From an uncultured Prochlorococcus sp. (GTDB taxonomy: Bacteria; Cyanobacteriota; Cyanobacteriia; PCC-6307; Cyanobiaceae), in assembly GCA_902612005.1 (NCBI GenBank), contig CACMCA010000001.1, positions 175,969 to 239,968 on the forward strand: a DNA stretch of 64,000 nucleotides, given 5' to 3'. Below are positions 29,999 to 38,758 of the stretch, one piece after another. How positions within the stretch are numbered: position 1 is the stretch's first letter; each line of letters begins with the position of its first letter. The position numbers were made by a program, and so were the translations under genes. The notes beneath the pieces are model-generated. The model had not been told where the DNA came from. It did not search any database and worked only from the letters and a program-made list of their open reading frames with translations.

Positions 29999-31424
29999 TT
30001 AGAAATTTGAGATAATTTCTTCGGCAAAACTGCTGCAGGATAGAGGTTCTACTTTCGGTTCCATTAAACGTGCTAGATCATAGGTTACTTTTTTTTTGCT
30101 CTATTGCTTTACTTAACCCATTAGTAATTAACTGAGCTGCTTCATCCCAACCAAAATATTCAAGCATCATTACACCACTAAGAATTACTGAGCCTGGATT
30201 AATCTTGTTTAAGCCTGCATGTTTTGGTGCAGTACCGTGCGTAGCTTCGAAAATTGCTGCATTATCTCCAATATTTGCTCCAGGAGCCATACCTAGGCCA
30301 CCTACAATTGCTGCAGCTGCATCAGAAACATAGTCTCCATTGAGGTTTAATGTTGCAAGAATTGAATATTCTTGAGGTCTAGTTTGAATTTGTTGAAATA
30401 TACTGTCAGCTATCCGATCATCAACAAGAATAAGTTCTCTCCATTTTCCATCTCCATGAGTATTTGATATTGATGCTATGACTTCTTTAATTTCTTCGCA
30501 AATGAATGCTTTTTTATTACTTGTAAGTTTGTCAAAACCTGGTTCGATTTTTCGAGCATTATTTTCAATTGTAATTTCTGGATTTTTCTGAATATTATCT
30601 AATATCCAGCTTTCTCTTTCAGTAATGCAATCTTCTCTAAATTCATTTACGGCTAATTCATAACCCCAATCTCTAAATGCACCTTCGGTATATTTCATAA
30701 TATTCCCTTTATGAACAAGAGTCACATGCCTTTTATCTCCTAATAATCTTTTTGCATGTTCAATTGCCTTTCTAATATGCCTTTGGCTACCTGATTTACT
30801 TACTGGTTTTATTCCAATTCCTGATCCGTCGGGTATGGATCTATTTTTTAAATTTTTACTATTTGGTATTACAAATTTGTTTAAATGGTTAATTAATTCA
30901 AGACAATTCTTATCCTCGGCTTCCCATTCAATTCCCATGTAAATATCCTCAGTATTTTCTCTATAAACAATAACGTCTAAATTTTGGGGATTTTTGTGAG
31001 GGCTTGGAGTCCCTGAGTAATATCTGCATGGTCTAACACAGCTATATAAATCAAAGATTTGCCTTAATGCAACATTAAGAGATCTTATACCTCCGCCAAT
31101 GGGAGTTGTTAAAGGACCTTTGATGGCTACTCCAAAGTGTTTGATTGCTTCAATGGTATCTTGAGGTAGATAGTTATATGTTCCATATAGTTCACAAGCT
31201 TCATCTCCTGCATAGACTTTAAACCAATTAATTTTTCTTGCATCTTCATAGCTTTTTTTAATGGCTGCATCAAGAACAATTTGAGTTGCTGGCCATATGT
31301 CCACTCCAGTTCCATCACCTCTAATAAAAGGGACAATGGGATTATTAGGAACATTCGGTTTACCTTGATTAAAAGTTATTATCTCGCCTTCACTGGGTAA
31401 AGTTAATTTTTCAAATTTTGGCAT
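29999..31424 (-). CDS. icd: isocitrate dehydrogenase (NADP), with apparent frameshift near the 3' end
   Basis: The enzyme oxidises isocitrate to 2-oxoglutarate, supplying the carbon skeleton for ammonium assimilation. Motifs include IPFIRGDGTGVDIWPA at the N-terminus, CVRPCRYYSGTPSP, VYRENTEDIY and ATHGTAPKHAGLNKINPGSV. In the raw frame translation ends prematurely after AIEQKKSNL. Across a run of nine A (minus strand; T run at 30089-30097) the missing family C-terminus continues in another frame as VTYDLARLMEPKVEPL and on to EEIISNF and a stop. Removing one A restores a 474-residue protein. The end coordinate given assumes this. Confidence 0.93.
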
Positions 31425-31637
31425 AGCATTAAATTAATATAAAGATAACTTATTGAAGTTCTTCACAATTGTAATTTGAGATGAGTTATTTTCTTTAAAA
31501 GCTAGAAATTTATTATTCAAATGTGAATAGAGAATACTTTATTGATCAGCATTTCAACATCTTTATTAAAAGAAAAAGTAGTTAATAAGCAAGTTCAAGC
31601 AAATTATGTCATTTTCAAAAAAAATATTTAGCTATTT

Positions 31638-32069
31638 ATGAATGCGAGTTCAAATGTAAGTAATGTTGAAATAGCTAATAAAATTGCTTCTACTGCCGCT
31701 TTGTTTCGGAAATATTTTCCAGATGCAAGCGTAAATTTTAGTCCTTGGGACAATTCTAATAATGAATCTATGCAAGATACTATTGATTTTGCGTTTCATT
31801 TCCCTGGTTGGAGCCCTCTTATTGAATGTAGAATAATACTCTTACAATTAAGAATTGAAAATGATAATAATGACAGTGTTCCGAAATTGTTGGGAATAAT
31901 AATGCGAGGTATGATTATTCCCTCCGAAAGATGGAGAGTCGCTACTATCGGCGATTGGGAAATGACTGGCACTCATCTACCGCAAAAGGAACAAAAAGAT
32001 AACCTTTTTTTGGTTTGTAAAGAACTTTATAAGCTATTCTCCACAACATCCGCTGGTAACAAAAATTAG
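31638..32069 (+). CDS. conserved hypothetical protein upstream of bilin genes
   Basis: A 143-residue soluble protein that is not recognised. The middle is well ordered (FAFHFPGWSPLIECRIILLQ, IPSERWRVATIGDWEMTG), with a few tryptophans and no membrane span. It begins with ATG and precedes ho1 by about 57 nt in the same direction, so it may be co-transcribed with the bilin genes. The preceding spacer to icd is 213 nt, where promoters for both directions are expected. Confidence 0.75.
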   Translation: MNASSNVSNVEIANKIASTAALFRKYFPDASVNFSPWDNSNNESMQDTIDFAFHFPGWSPLIECRIILLQLRIENDNNDSVPKLLGIIMRGMIIPSERWRVATIGDWEMTGTHLPQKEQKDNLFLVCKELYKLFSTTSAGNKN

Positions 32070-32126
32070 CTGTTTTATCTATTTTCCTTGTAGATTAAAT
32101 ACACTGACAAAAATAATTAAAAATAT

Positions 32127-32837
32127 ATGGCAGTCGCTCTTGCAGGACAATTAAGAGAAGGGACAAAAAAATCCCACACTATGGCAGAAAATACTGGCTT
32201 TGTGGCTTGTTTTTTAAAAGGAGTTGTTGAAAAAAAATCTTATAGAAAACTAATTAGTGATTTATATTTTGTTTATGAAGCTATGGAAGAAGAAATTGAA
32301 AGACTGGTCAATGAGGAACATCCCGTAATAAAACCTATAGGTTTTAAATCATTATTCAGGAAAGAAACTCTTGTAAATGATCTTAAATTTTATTTTGGTG
32401 AAAACTGGAAAAATGAAATTAATATTTCTCACTCAGCAAAAGAATATGTTGAAAGAATCCGAGAGGTCGCAAAAAATTCACCAGAGCTATTGGTGGGTCA
32501 CCACTACACTCGCTATATAGGAGATTTATCTGGAGGGCAAATTTTGAAAAGGATCGCTAAAAAAGCATTAAATTTACAGGGAAATGATGGTTTAAATTTT
32601 TATGAGTTTGAATTAATTGCTGATGAAAAGAAATTCAAAGAAGAATATTCCTTGACTTTGAATCAACTTCCAATAAATCAAAATACTGCTGATCAAATAA
32701 TTGATGAAGCTAATCAAGCTTTTACTTACAATATGAAAATGTTTAAGGAGCTTGAAGGTAACTTGATTGCTGTTTTAGGCAAAATTGTATTTAATTACAT
32801 TACAAAAAAAGTAAGGAAAGGAAGCACAGAGACCTAG
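32127..32837 (+). CDS. ho1: heme oxygenase (ferredoxin-dependent)
   Basis: A 236-residue enzyme that opens heme to biliverdin IXalpha, CO and iron. The proximal heme-ligand histidine is in GTKKSHTMAENTGF, and GHHYTRYIGDLSGGQIL is the conserved distal helix. It begins the run ho1-pebA-pebB, with 6 nt to pebA. Biliverdin made here is the substrate of PebA. Also supplies iron recycling. Confidence 0.97.
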   Translation: MAVALAGQLREGTKKSHTMAENTGFVACFLKGVVEKKSYRKLISDLYFVYEAMEEEIERLVNEEHPVIKPIGFKSLFRKETLVNDLKFYFGENWKNEINISHSAKEYVERIREVAKNSPELLVGHHYTRYIGDLSGGQILKRIAKKALNLQGNDGLNFYEFELIADEKKFKEEYSLTLNQLPINQNTADQIIDEANQAFTYNMKMFKELEGNLIAVLGKIVFNYITKKVRKGSTET

Positions 32838-32843
32838 TAATTT

Positions 32844-33554
32844 ATGTTTGATTCATTAGTTGATTTCCTTAAAACCAATATTGATGAATTAAATGGTCAT
32901 GAAATACAAATATCTAGCGAATTCAAAGAACATCGCAATCAAGACTCAAAATATATTATTAAAAATTGGCTTTTTTCATCTCCCGAATATAGAAAGTGGC
33001 GAATAACAAGATTAGATGGTGGCAAAAACCTGCAAGTGTTTAATACGGTCGCATATCCAAATTTTGATAGTGAAATGCCTATTTTAGGAGCTGATATTTT
33101 ATGGTTTGGAACTTCTCAAAAGTTATTAGCAATACTTGATTATCAACCTTTAATTCAAGAAGGCAAATATCTTGAAAAATATTGCTCAAGTTTAGGTAGT
33201 ATTAAGAAAAAATATTCTGCATTTGATAATAATAAAATGAAGAATATATATGATTCAAAAAAGTATTTTTCACCATGGGTGATTATATGTAGAGGAAATA
33301 AATTAAATCTTGATAGAGATTTAAATAATATATTCCATTCATTTGTAAATAATTATTTGAACATTTATAAATCGAATCCTGTTAATCAATTTTTAAATGC
33401 AGAAGAAATAAAGATTAATCAAATTAAATATGATAAGTACAGTTTTGAAAAAGACCCTGCAGATAAATTGTTTAAATCTTTTTTTGGAGAAAAATGGACA
33501 CAAAAATTTATCAATAAATTTCTTTTTACATTAAATAATGAGATTATTCATTGA
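32844..33554 (+). CDS. pebA: 15,16-dihydrobiliverdin:ferredoxin oxidoreductase
   Basis: A 236-residue ferredoxin-dependent bilin reductase that reduces biliverdin to 15,16-dihydrobiliverdin, the first half of phycoerythrobilin synthesis. [20 protein letters not shown] and the acid in [18 protein letters not shown] match PebA. The stop TGA is immediately followed by the pebB ATG, consistent with coupled translation and substrate channelling between the two enzymes. Confidence 0.94.
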   Translation: MFDSLVDFLKTNIDELNGHEIQISSEFKEHRNQDSKYIIKNWLFSSPEYRKWRITRLDGGKNLQVFNTVAYPNFDSEMPILGADILWFGTSQKLLAILDYQPLIQEGKYLEKYCSSLGSIKKKYSAFDNNKMKNIYDSKKYFSPWVIICRGNKLNLDRDLNNIFHSFVNNYLNIYKSNPVNQFLNAEEIKINQIKYDKYSFEKDPADKLFKSFFGEKWTQKFINKFLFTLNNEIIH

Positions 33555-34316
33555 ATGTTAATACAAGATACTATTTTTTACAGGCAAGATTGGAGATGGT
33601 ATAGTTTTCTAAAATATTTAACTGATAATTTAAGTAAATATAACTGTTCAGAAAAAATAATACCCTCGGAATATTCTTATAAAGCTTCAAAATATGGTTC
33701 AAAAAAATCAAAAAAAAATGTTAATCTCTTTACATGGGGTGTAACGCATAAAAAAAGAATTAAATTCGCAAGAGCAGTGTGTATAAGTAGTCCAGATTAT
33801 TCTGTTTTAAATTTTTTAATTATTCCTAATACTATTTATAACGTTCCATTTTTTGGAGTAGATTTTGTATCTCTACCTAATAGTTATTTATTAGTATTAG
33901 ATTTTCAGCCTTCATTAAAAATACAAAATCAATACAATAATGAGTTAATAGAAAAACTTATAAAACTGAAAAATCATTGTCACTCATCACTCCCATTAGC
34001 TGAAAAAATGTCTGTAGATGTAGCTAGATTTTTTTCTCCAGGAGTAATCTGGTCAAAATTACCAAAAGAGGAAAGAAGTGATTTTTTAATTGCTAATCAG
34101 CTTTATACGTCATTTAAGGAATATCTTGATTTGTATTTGGAAATTCTTTTCGAAAGTAAAGAAGCCAATATGGAAATGCAAAAAGAATTAAAAAGTGGTC
34201 AAAATAATTATTTGAAATTTAGAAGAGATAATGATCCAGCAAGACCAATGTTGTCGAGTTTGTTCGGTAAAGAATTTACTGAATCTTTAATTAAAGAAGT
34301 TTTGTTTACTACTTAA
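33555..34316 (+). CDS. pebB: phycoerythrobilin:ferredoxin oxidoreductase
   Basis: A 253-residue ferredoxin-dependent bilin reductase that completes phycoerythrobilin formation from PebA's product. [20 protein letters not shown] is the family block equal to the active-site strand in PebA, and [16 protein letters not shown] is the C-terminal motif. It abuts pebA with no spacer. The product's use in a phycobilisome-free Prochlorococcus is uncertain. Confidence 0.94.
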   Translation: MLIQDTIFYRQDWRWYSFLKYLTDNLSKYNCSEKIIPSEYSYKASKYGSKKSKKNVNLFTWGVTHKKRIKFARAVCISSPDYSVLNFLIIPNTIYNVPFFGVDFVSLPNSYLLVLDFQPSLKIQNQYNNELIEKLIKLKNHCHSSLPLAEKMSVDVARFFSPGVIWSKLPKEERSDFLIANQLYTSFKEYLDLYLEILFESKEANMEMQKELKSGQNNYLKFRRDNDPARPMLSSLFGKEFTESLIKEVLFTT

Positions 34317-34348
34317 AAGTCTTATAATTTATTAGAGTTTCAAATCAT

Positions 34349-34822
34349 ATGAAAAAAATTTCTGTTCTTTTTGTATGTTTGGGAAATATTTGTAGGTCTC
34401 CTGCAGCAGAAGCTATCTTTATAAGTCTACTTGAAAAGAAAGAATTAACTGATGGCTTTTTTGTAGATTCTGCTGGAACTGGGAGTTGGCATATTGGGAA
34501 AAAAGCTGACTCTAGGATGAGAATTGCAGCAGAAAGGAGAGATATAATTATCTTAAGCAGGGCTCGTCAAATTACTAGCAAAGATTTTGACGAATTTGAT
34601 TATATTCTTGCGATGGACGACTCAAATTTTAGAAATATTCAAGAACTAAAAAATAGAACAGCTTCAACTGATTTTGCCTCAATTAAAAAAATACAAGATT
34701 TTAGATCAGTTTTTAATGAGCAAGAAGTTCCTGATCCATATTTTGGAGGTGATGAGGGCTTCGATTATGTCCTTGATATTTTAGAAGACTCCGTAAATGG
34801 TTTTTTGGAAAGTATTTGTTGA
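34349..34822 (+). CDS. low-molecular-weight protein tyrosine phosphatase
   Basis: A 157-residue enzyme whose catalytic P-loop VCLGNICRSPAAEAIF holds the nucleophile Cys and the Arg, and whose general-acid Asp sits in VPDPYFGG. The family dephosphorylates tyrosine residues, in bacteria often on polysaccharide-export kinases; no such kinase is nearby. It follows pebB by 32 nt in the same direction and could be read through from the bilin operon. Convergent with panC-cmk. Confidence 0.93.
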   Translation: MKKISVLFVCLGNICRSPAAEAIFISLLEKKELTDGFFVDSAGTGSWHIGKKADSRMRIAAERRDIIILSRARQITSKDFDEFDYILAMDDSNFRNIQELKNRTASTDFASIKKIQDFRSVFNEQEVPDPYFGGDEGFDYVLDILEDSVNGFLESIC

Positions 34823-34824
34823 AT

Positions 34825-36357
34825 TTATTTGATCTCAGTCTCTTTAGGAATCTTGTCATTATAAAGATCAATAATTTTATCCACTACCTCATTAATTGAA
34901 TATCCATCCGTAATAATTTCTATTGCGTCATTTGCTTTTATTAGAGGTGAAATTTCTCTATTGGAATCTTCAAAATCTCTTTTTTTTATAAGTTCTTTTA
35001 ATGTACGAAGGTCTATTTCTTGTAAGTCTTTACTATTTTTATCAGATTTTCTTCTTTTTGCTCTTTCATCTATGCTAGCAGTTAAAAATATTTTAAGTTC
35101 TGCATGAGGAAAAACAGTAGTTCCTATATCTCTTCCTTCAGCTACAAGTCCGCCTAATTCTCCAATTTTTCTTTGTTCTTCTACTAAGAATTTTCTTATT
35201 TCTTTTATTGAGGAAATTTTAGAAACGATGGAACTTATCTTTTGTGACCTAATTTCTTCAGTAACACAGTAGTTATTAACGTAAACATCCTGATGTGAAC
35301 TTGTATTCGACTTGAAAATAATAGATATATCTTTCAGAATATTTTGTAATTTTTTTTCTTTTTTGTAATCAATATTTTCTTTTACAATAAGCCAACTCAA
35401 TGCCCTATACATTGCTCCAGTATCTAAATATAAAAGTTTAAGTTTCTTCGCTATTAACTTTGTTACAGTACTTTTACCTGACCCTGCAGGACCATCAATT
35501 GCAATAATCGGTCTTCTTTTCATTAGAAAAACGTGATCAATTAATCTTGTCTCTCCACATCTTATCGCACCAGCCAGTAACGAAATATTATCATCAAGTC
35601 TTGCTTTTTGGAGTGTATAAGGGTGTAAATGTTCTAAATATTCTATTGAAATTTTTTTTGCTGAGACCTTTTTAATTATTTCGTTCAAATTGATCTTTTT
35701 TTCTTTTTGAAAATCTTTTTTTGCTTCAAATAACTTACTTGAAAAAAAACTAATCAATTTTCTTTCGTTTTTTGTTAAATGAACATTACGAGAACTTAAA
35801 GGAATTCCATCAAAATCTCTTTGTGTAGGAATAGATTTAATAGCAACATTTAATTTCTTTCTTTGGATAAGATTTTTTAAAATTAAAAGTTGTTGCCAAT
35901 CTTTTTCTCCTAAGTAAAGATTTGTGGGCTTGATTAGATTAAGTAATCTATAAACTACTGTACAAACCCCATCAAAATGTCCAATTCGTTTTAATCCACA
36001 TAATGCAGAAGACAATTCTATTGGAGCTTTTATGAATTTAATATTTTTATTATTCGGTGGATATATATCTTCATTACTTGGGATGAATATGGCATCTGCG
36101 CCATTTGAAAAGGAGATTTTTATATCATCATCAATAGTTTTAGGGTAATTATCTAAATCTAACTTGTTATCAAATTGAAGTGGATTAATAAAAATACTTA
36201 CTAAATTAATATTAGAATTGTCATTTTTTGCTGTTGAGATTAGTTTTATATGTCCATTATGAAGATTACCCATTGTTGGAATGAAGTTAATTTCACTATT
36301 TATATTTCTCCTCCAATTCTCTATTTCTTCAGTTTTCCTTATGATTACTTTCTTCAC
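34825..36357 (-). CDS. panC/cmk: bifunctional pantothenate synthetase / cytidylate kinase
   Basis: A 510-residue fusion known in cyanobacteria. Residues 1 to about 275 are PanC, with IPTMGNLHNGHIKLIS and GEKDWQQLLIL, which joins pantoate and beta-alanine. From about residue 280 the segment IIAIDGPAGSGKSTVTKL starts a cytidylate kinase that makes CDP and dCDP; GGLVAEGRDIGTTVFP is its second motif. No stop or internal start splits the two, and the frame is intact. The start is GTG (then KKVIIRKTEE). The link between coenzyme A and nucleotide supply is unexplained. Confidence 0.95.
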   Translation of the reverse strand: MKKVIIRKTEEIENWRRNINSEINFIPTMGNLHNGHIKLISTAKNDNSNINLVSIFINPLQFDNKLDLDNYPKTIDDDIKISFSNGADAIFIPSNEDIYPPNNKNIKFIKAPIELSSALCGLKRIGHFDGVCTVVYRLLNLIKPTNLYLGEKDWQQLLILKNLIQRKKLNVAIKSIPTQRDFDGIPLSSRNVHLTKNERKLISFFSSKLFEAKKDFQKEKKINLNEIIKKVSAKKISIEYLEHLHPYTLQKARLDDNISLLAGAIRCGETRLIDHVFLMKRRPIIAIDGPAGSGKSTVTKLIAKKLKLLYLDTGAMYRALSWLIVKENIDYKKEKKLQNILKDISIIFKSNTSSHQDVYVNNYCVTEEIRSQKISSIVSKISSIKEIRKFLVEEQRKIGELGGLVAEGRDIGTTVFPHAELKIFLTASIDERAKRRKSDKNSKDLQEIDLRTLKELIKKRDFEDSNREISPLIKANDAIEIITDGYSINEVVDKIIDLYNDKIPKETEIK

Positions 36358-36455
36358 TTTGTTTTTAAAAAATAAATCTATTTGATAAATAATTACTGGA
36401 CAAAATCAATCTTAGGAGGAATATCTATATAGGGAAAGTCTATCATTTTTATTTC

Positions 36456-37499
36456 ATGGATTACAAAACATCAGGTGTTGATATAGAAGCTGGGCGAGAA
36501 TTTGTTTCCGAAATTAAACAGGCAGTTGAAGGAACTCATACATCTAATGTGATTGAGGGTATTGGTGGGTTCGGAGGTTTGTTTAGGATTCCTATCGATA
36601 GTTTAAAAAAACCAGTTCTTGTCTCAGGAACTGATGGTGTTGGAACAAAATTAGAATTAGCCCAAAGTAAAAACTTTCACTTTGAGGTTGGTATTGATTT
36701 AGTTGCTATGTGCATGAACGATATCATTACTAGTGGGGCAAAACCTTTATTTTTTCTGGATTATATTGCTACTGGTAAACTTGATAAGAAACAATTATTG
36801 AGGGTTGTTCAGGGAATTTCACATGGCTGCAGAGAAAATAACTGTTCACTACTTGGCGGAGAAACTGCTGAAATGCCTGGATTTTATTCAAATAATAAGT
36901 ACGATCTTGCAGGATTTTGTGTTGGAATAGTTGATGAGGATAAGCTTATTAATGGTAAAAAAGTATCTGAAAATGACTTAATAATTGCTTTAAACAGTAA
37001 TGGAGTTCATAGTAACGGCTTCAGTTTAGTAAGAAAAATTATTCAAAACAATAATCAAATAGATAAAGAATTTGAAAAAGTTTCTCACTTAAATTTTTAT
37101 GATGAGTTACTGAAACCTACAAAAATTTATAATAATGTAATTTACCAAATGTTATCTGAAAATATAGAGATTAAAGCAATGTCTCATATTACTGGTGGTG
37201 GAATTCCAGAGAATCTACCTAGATGTATACCTTCTGATTTTATTCCTTATATCAATACAAATTCTTGGGAAATACCTATTTTATTTAAATTTCTGAAAGA
37301 AAAGGGAACGATTCCTGAAAAAGATTTTTGGAATACTTTCAATCTTGGAGTGGGATTTTGTATAGTTATTGATAAAAAATTTAAGGACGCAATATTAAAT
37401 ATTTGTAAAGATCATGACATAGATAGTTGGGAGATTGGAACGATAGTTCGAAAAAACGATTCAACAATTGGTGAATTTTTGCCAGAAATTTTAACTTAA
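36456..37499 (+). CDS. purM: phosphoribosylformylglycinamidine cyclo-ligase
   Basis: A 347-residue AIR synthetase of purine synthesis, closing the imidazole ring to form aminoimidazole ribotide, which is also the starting material of ThiC. The blocks SGTDGVGTKLELA, LLGGETAEMPGFY, NSNGVHSNGFSLV and HITGGGIPENLPR are diagnostic. The start ATG is followed by DYKTSGVDIEAG, the common beginning. Divergent from panC-cmk. Confidence 0.97.
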   Translation: MDYKTSGVDIEAGREFVSEIKQAVEGTHTSNVIEGIGGFGGLFRIPIDSLKKPVLVSGTDGVGTKLELAQSKNFHFEVGIDLVAMCMNDIITSGAKPLFFLDYIATGKLDKKQLLRVVQGISHGCRENNCSLLGGETAEMPGFYSNNKYDLAGFCVGIVDEDKLINGKKVSENDLIIALNSNGVHSNGFSLVRKIIQNNNQIDKEFEKVSHLNFYDELLKPTKIYNNVIYQMLSENIEIKAMSHITGGGIPENLPRCIPSDFIPYINTNSWEIPILFKFLKEKGTIPEKDFWNTFNLGVGFCIVIDKKFKDAILNICKDHDIDSWEIGTIVRKNDSTIGEFLPEILT

Positions 37500-37634
37500 A
37501 TTTTCCTGTATCTTTTTTAAATGAGATTTAAAAAATTATCTTTTATACACAAATGAAAAAGTTAGGTGTAATATAGTAAAACTACCGTCGAATAGTATGG
37601 GAAGTTTAAGTATTAAGATTTAACCTTTTATTCA

Positions 37635-38279
37635 ATGCCTTTTGCAAATAATCAACGAATTACACGTAGACGTAGTTCAGCTGGCCCCACACCTCCAAAA
37701 AGACCGATATCTAATAATTCCGAATTGAATGGTAGACAGGCTCAAGGTCCAAGACCTACGTTTTTGACACTAAGGGATCATGGGAAAGTTTTTGTTGCTG
37801 ATTTACCTAATTTGTCCGATGGTCAATTAGCACATATTAGTAAAGAAGCTAATGAAGTTTTAAATAGTTTGGAAAAAAGGCTTAGTGATCTTGAAAGTGA
37901 GCCAAATATTAGTAATCCTGAAAACGATACGCTAATAAAAGCCTCCACTAAAAGAGATGTAACACTTAGGTTTATTAAATCCATAGAAGAAGAACAAGAA
38001 CATAGAAAGAATAATCCTGCTTTAAGAGATGCTGCATCTGAATCGTTACCTAGAACTTTTCTTGAGGTTGCTAGACATAGATTGCCTGGAGCCACTTTTG
38101 ATTCACTGCTTCGAGAGGCTCTTGAAGCATGTGCAGTTGATGAGAATACTAAAGAAAATCAAATTGTTGAAGAGCCCAAAGATACTGTAAAAATTATGGA
38201 TATACCCTCTTCCAACACAAATGCTCCGCTTGTTGTTAGTATCGACGCAAGTGACGATTCCAAGAATGGCTCTATTTAA
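37635..38279 (+). CDS. conserved hypothetical protein, basic N-terminus
   Basis: A 214-residue protein of unknown role. Residues 1-40 are basic and proline-rich (RITRRRSSAGPTPPKR) and probably disordered; residues 50-90 contain a helical, coiled-coil-like segment (LSDGQLAHISKEANEVLNSL), then a charged helical region and an acidic tail. No membrane span. Looks like a nucleic-acid- or membrane-surface-associated protein, but no family is recognised. Its last 14 nt overlap the 55-residue gene that follows. Confidence 0.75.
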   Translation: MPFANNQRITRRRSSAGPTPPKRPISNNSELNGRQAQGPRPTFLTLRDHGKVFVADLPNLSDGQLAHISKEANEVLNSLEKRLSDLESEPNISNPENDTLIKASTKRDVTLRFIKSIEEEQEHRKNNPALRDAASESLPRTFLEVARHRLPGATFDSLLREALEACAVDENTKENQIVEEPKDTVKIMDIPSSNTNAPLVVSIDASDDSKNGSI

Positions 38280-38433
38280 TTCAACACAAGAGTTAATAAG
38301 TTTAAAGATTTATAATAATTCAAAAATCAACCTTTCTTCAGAGAAAGATCCTATTTTATGTAATCATTGCAAAAGGACTGCATCTAATGGTGTTAGATGT
38401 TTAGGAATGTGTGTAGCAGATAATGATTACTAA
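38266..38433 (+). CDS. short four-cysteine protein, unknown function
   Basis: A 55-residue protein starting with MALFNSTQELISLKIYNNS and ending in a compact cysteine motif, C-x2-C-x9-C-x3-C (CNHCKRTASNGVRCLGMC), which resembles a small zinc ribbon or other metal site. The ATG that overlaps the previous gene's end by 14 nt is preferred to an open frame 15 codons longer, which would extend further into the neighbour. Likely translated in coupling with it. Function not known. Confidence 0.65.
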   Translation: MALFNSTQELISLKIYNNSKINLSSEKDPILCNHCKRTASNGVRCLGMCVADNDY

Positions 38434-38645
38434 AATAGTTCAAATTTAGATATAAATAATCTGATGAAAATAATAAATAAATCCATTGAATTTTATATAT
38501 CAATCAATATATAAGGTATTATTTATCAATAATAAAGAAAAGATTATTTTTCTATATATCAATAAGTAATTGAAACTTTTTACCCTTTATTTGAAATTAA
38601 AGTTTTTCGAAAATTTCATAATTAAATGTGTAAAAAAATTAAGGA
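38434..38645 (+). other. AT-rich spacer before tRNA-Cys, no gene seen
   Basis: Roughly 210 nt of nearly pure AT sequence with short repeats: ATATATCAAT occurs twice and an 8-bp hairpin is formed by TTATATAT and ATATATAA around CAATCA near 38494-38515. An open frame through here is only the upstream extension of the gene at 38759 and crosses the tRNA, so it is not coding. Terminators or promoters may lie here but none is clear. Confidence 0.4.
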
Positions 38646-38716
38646 AGGCGGCACCCAGATTCGAACTGGGGATAAAGGATTTGCAATCCTCTGCCTTACC
38701 ACTTGGCCATGCCGCC
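38646..38716 (-). tRNA. tRNA-Cys (anticodon GCA)
   Basis: A 71-nt cloverleaf read on the minus strand: acceptor GGCGGCA/TGCCGCC, D arm GCC/GGC with loop AAGTGGTAA, anticodon stem GAGGA/TCCTT around loop TTGCAAA (anticodon GCA), T arm CCCAG TTCGAAT CTGGG, discriminator T. No encoded CCA. Directly next to its 5' end lies a 24-nt perfect palindrome. Confidence 0.96.
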
Positions 38717-38717
38717 G

Positions 38718-38741
38718 AAAAAGATTCAATTGAATCTTTTT
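38718..38741 (+). repeat. 24-nt perfect palindrome beside tRNA-Cys
   Basis: AAAAAGATTCAA is followed at once by its reverse complement. As RNA it can fold into a 10-bp stem with an AATT loop, ending in a run of U on the plus strand (and equally on the minus strand), like a weak two-way terminator. It sits one base from the tRNA-Cys 5' end and 17 nt before the GTG start of the next gene. Confidence 0.6.
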
Positions 38742-38758
38742 ATGATCTTAACAGTAAG

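Noticed and set aside
38570..38758. Open frame extending the 38759 gene upstream through tRNA-Cys
   Set aside because: It would translate a complete tRNA on the opposite strand and has no family-like residues; the conserved region starts at VSHSLLFICNGHGED.
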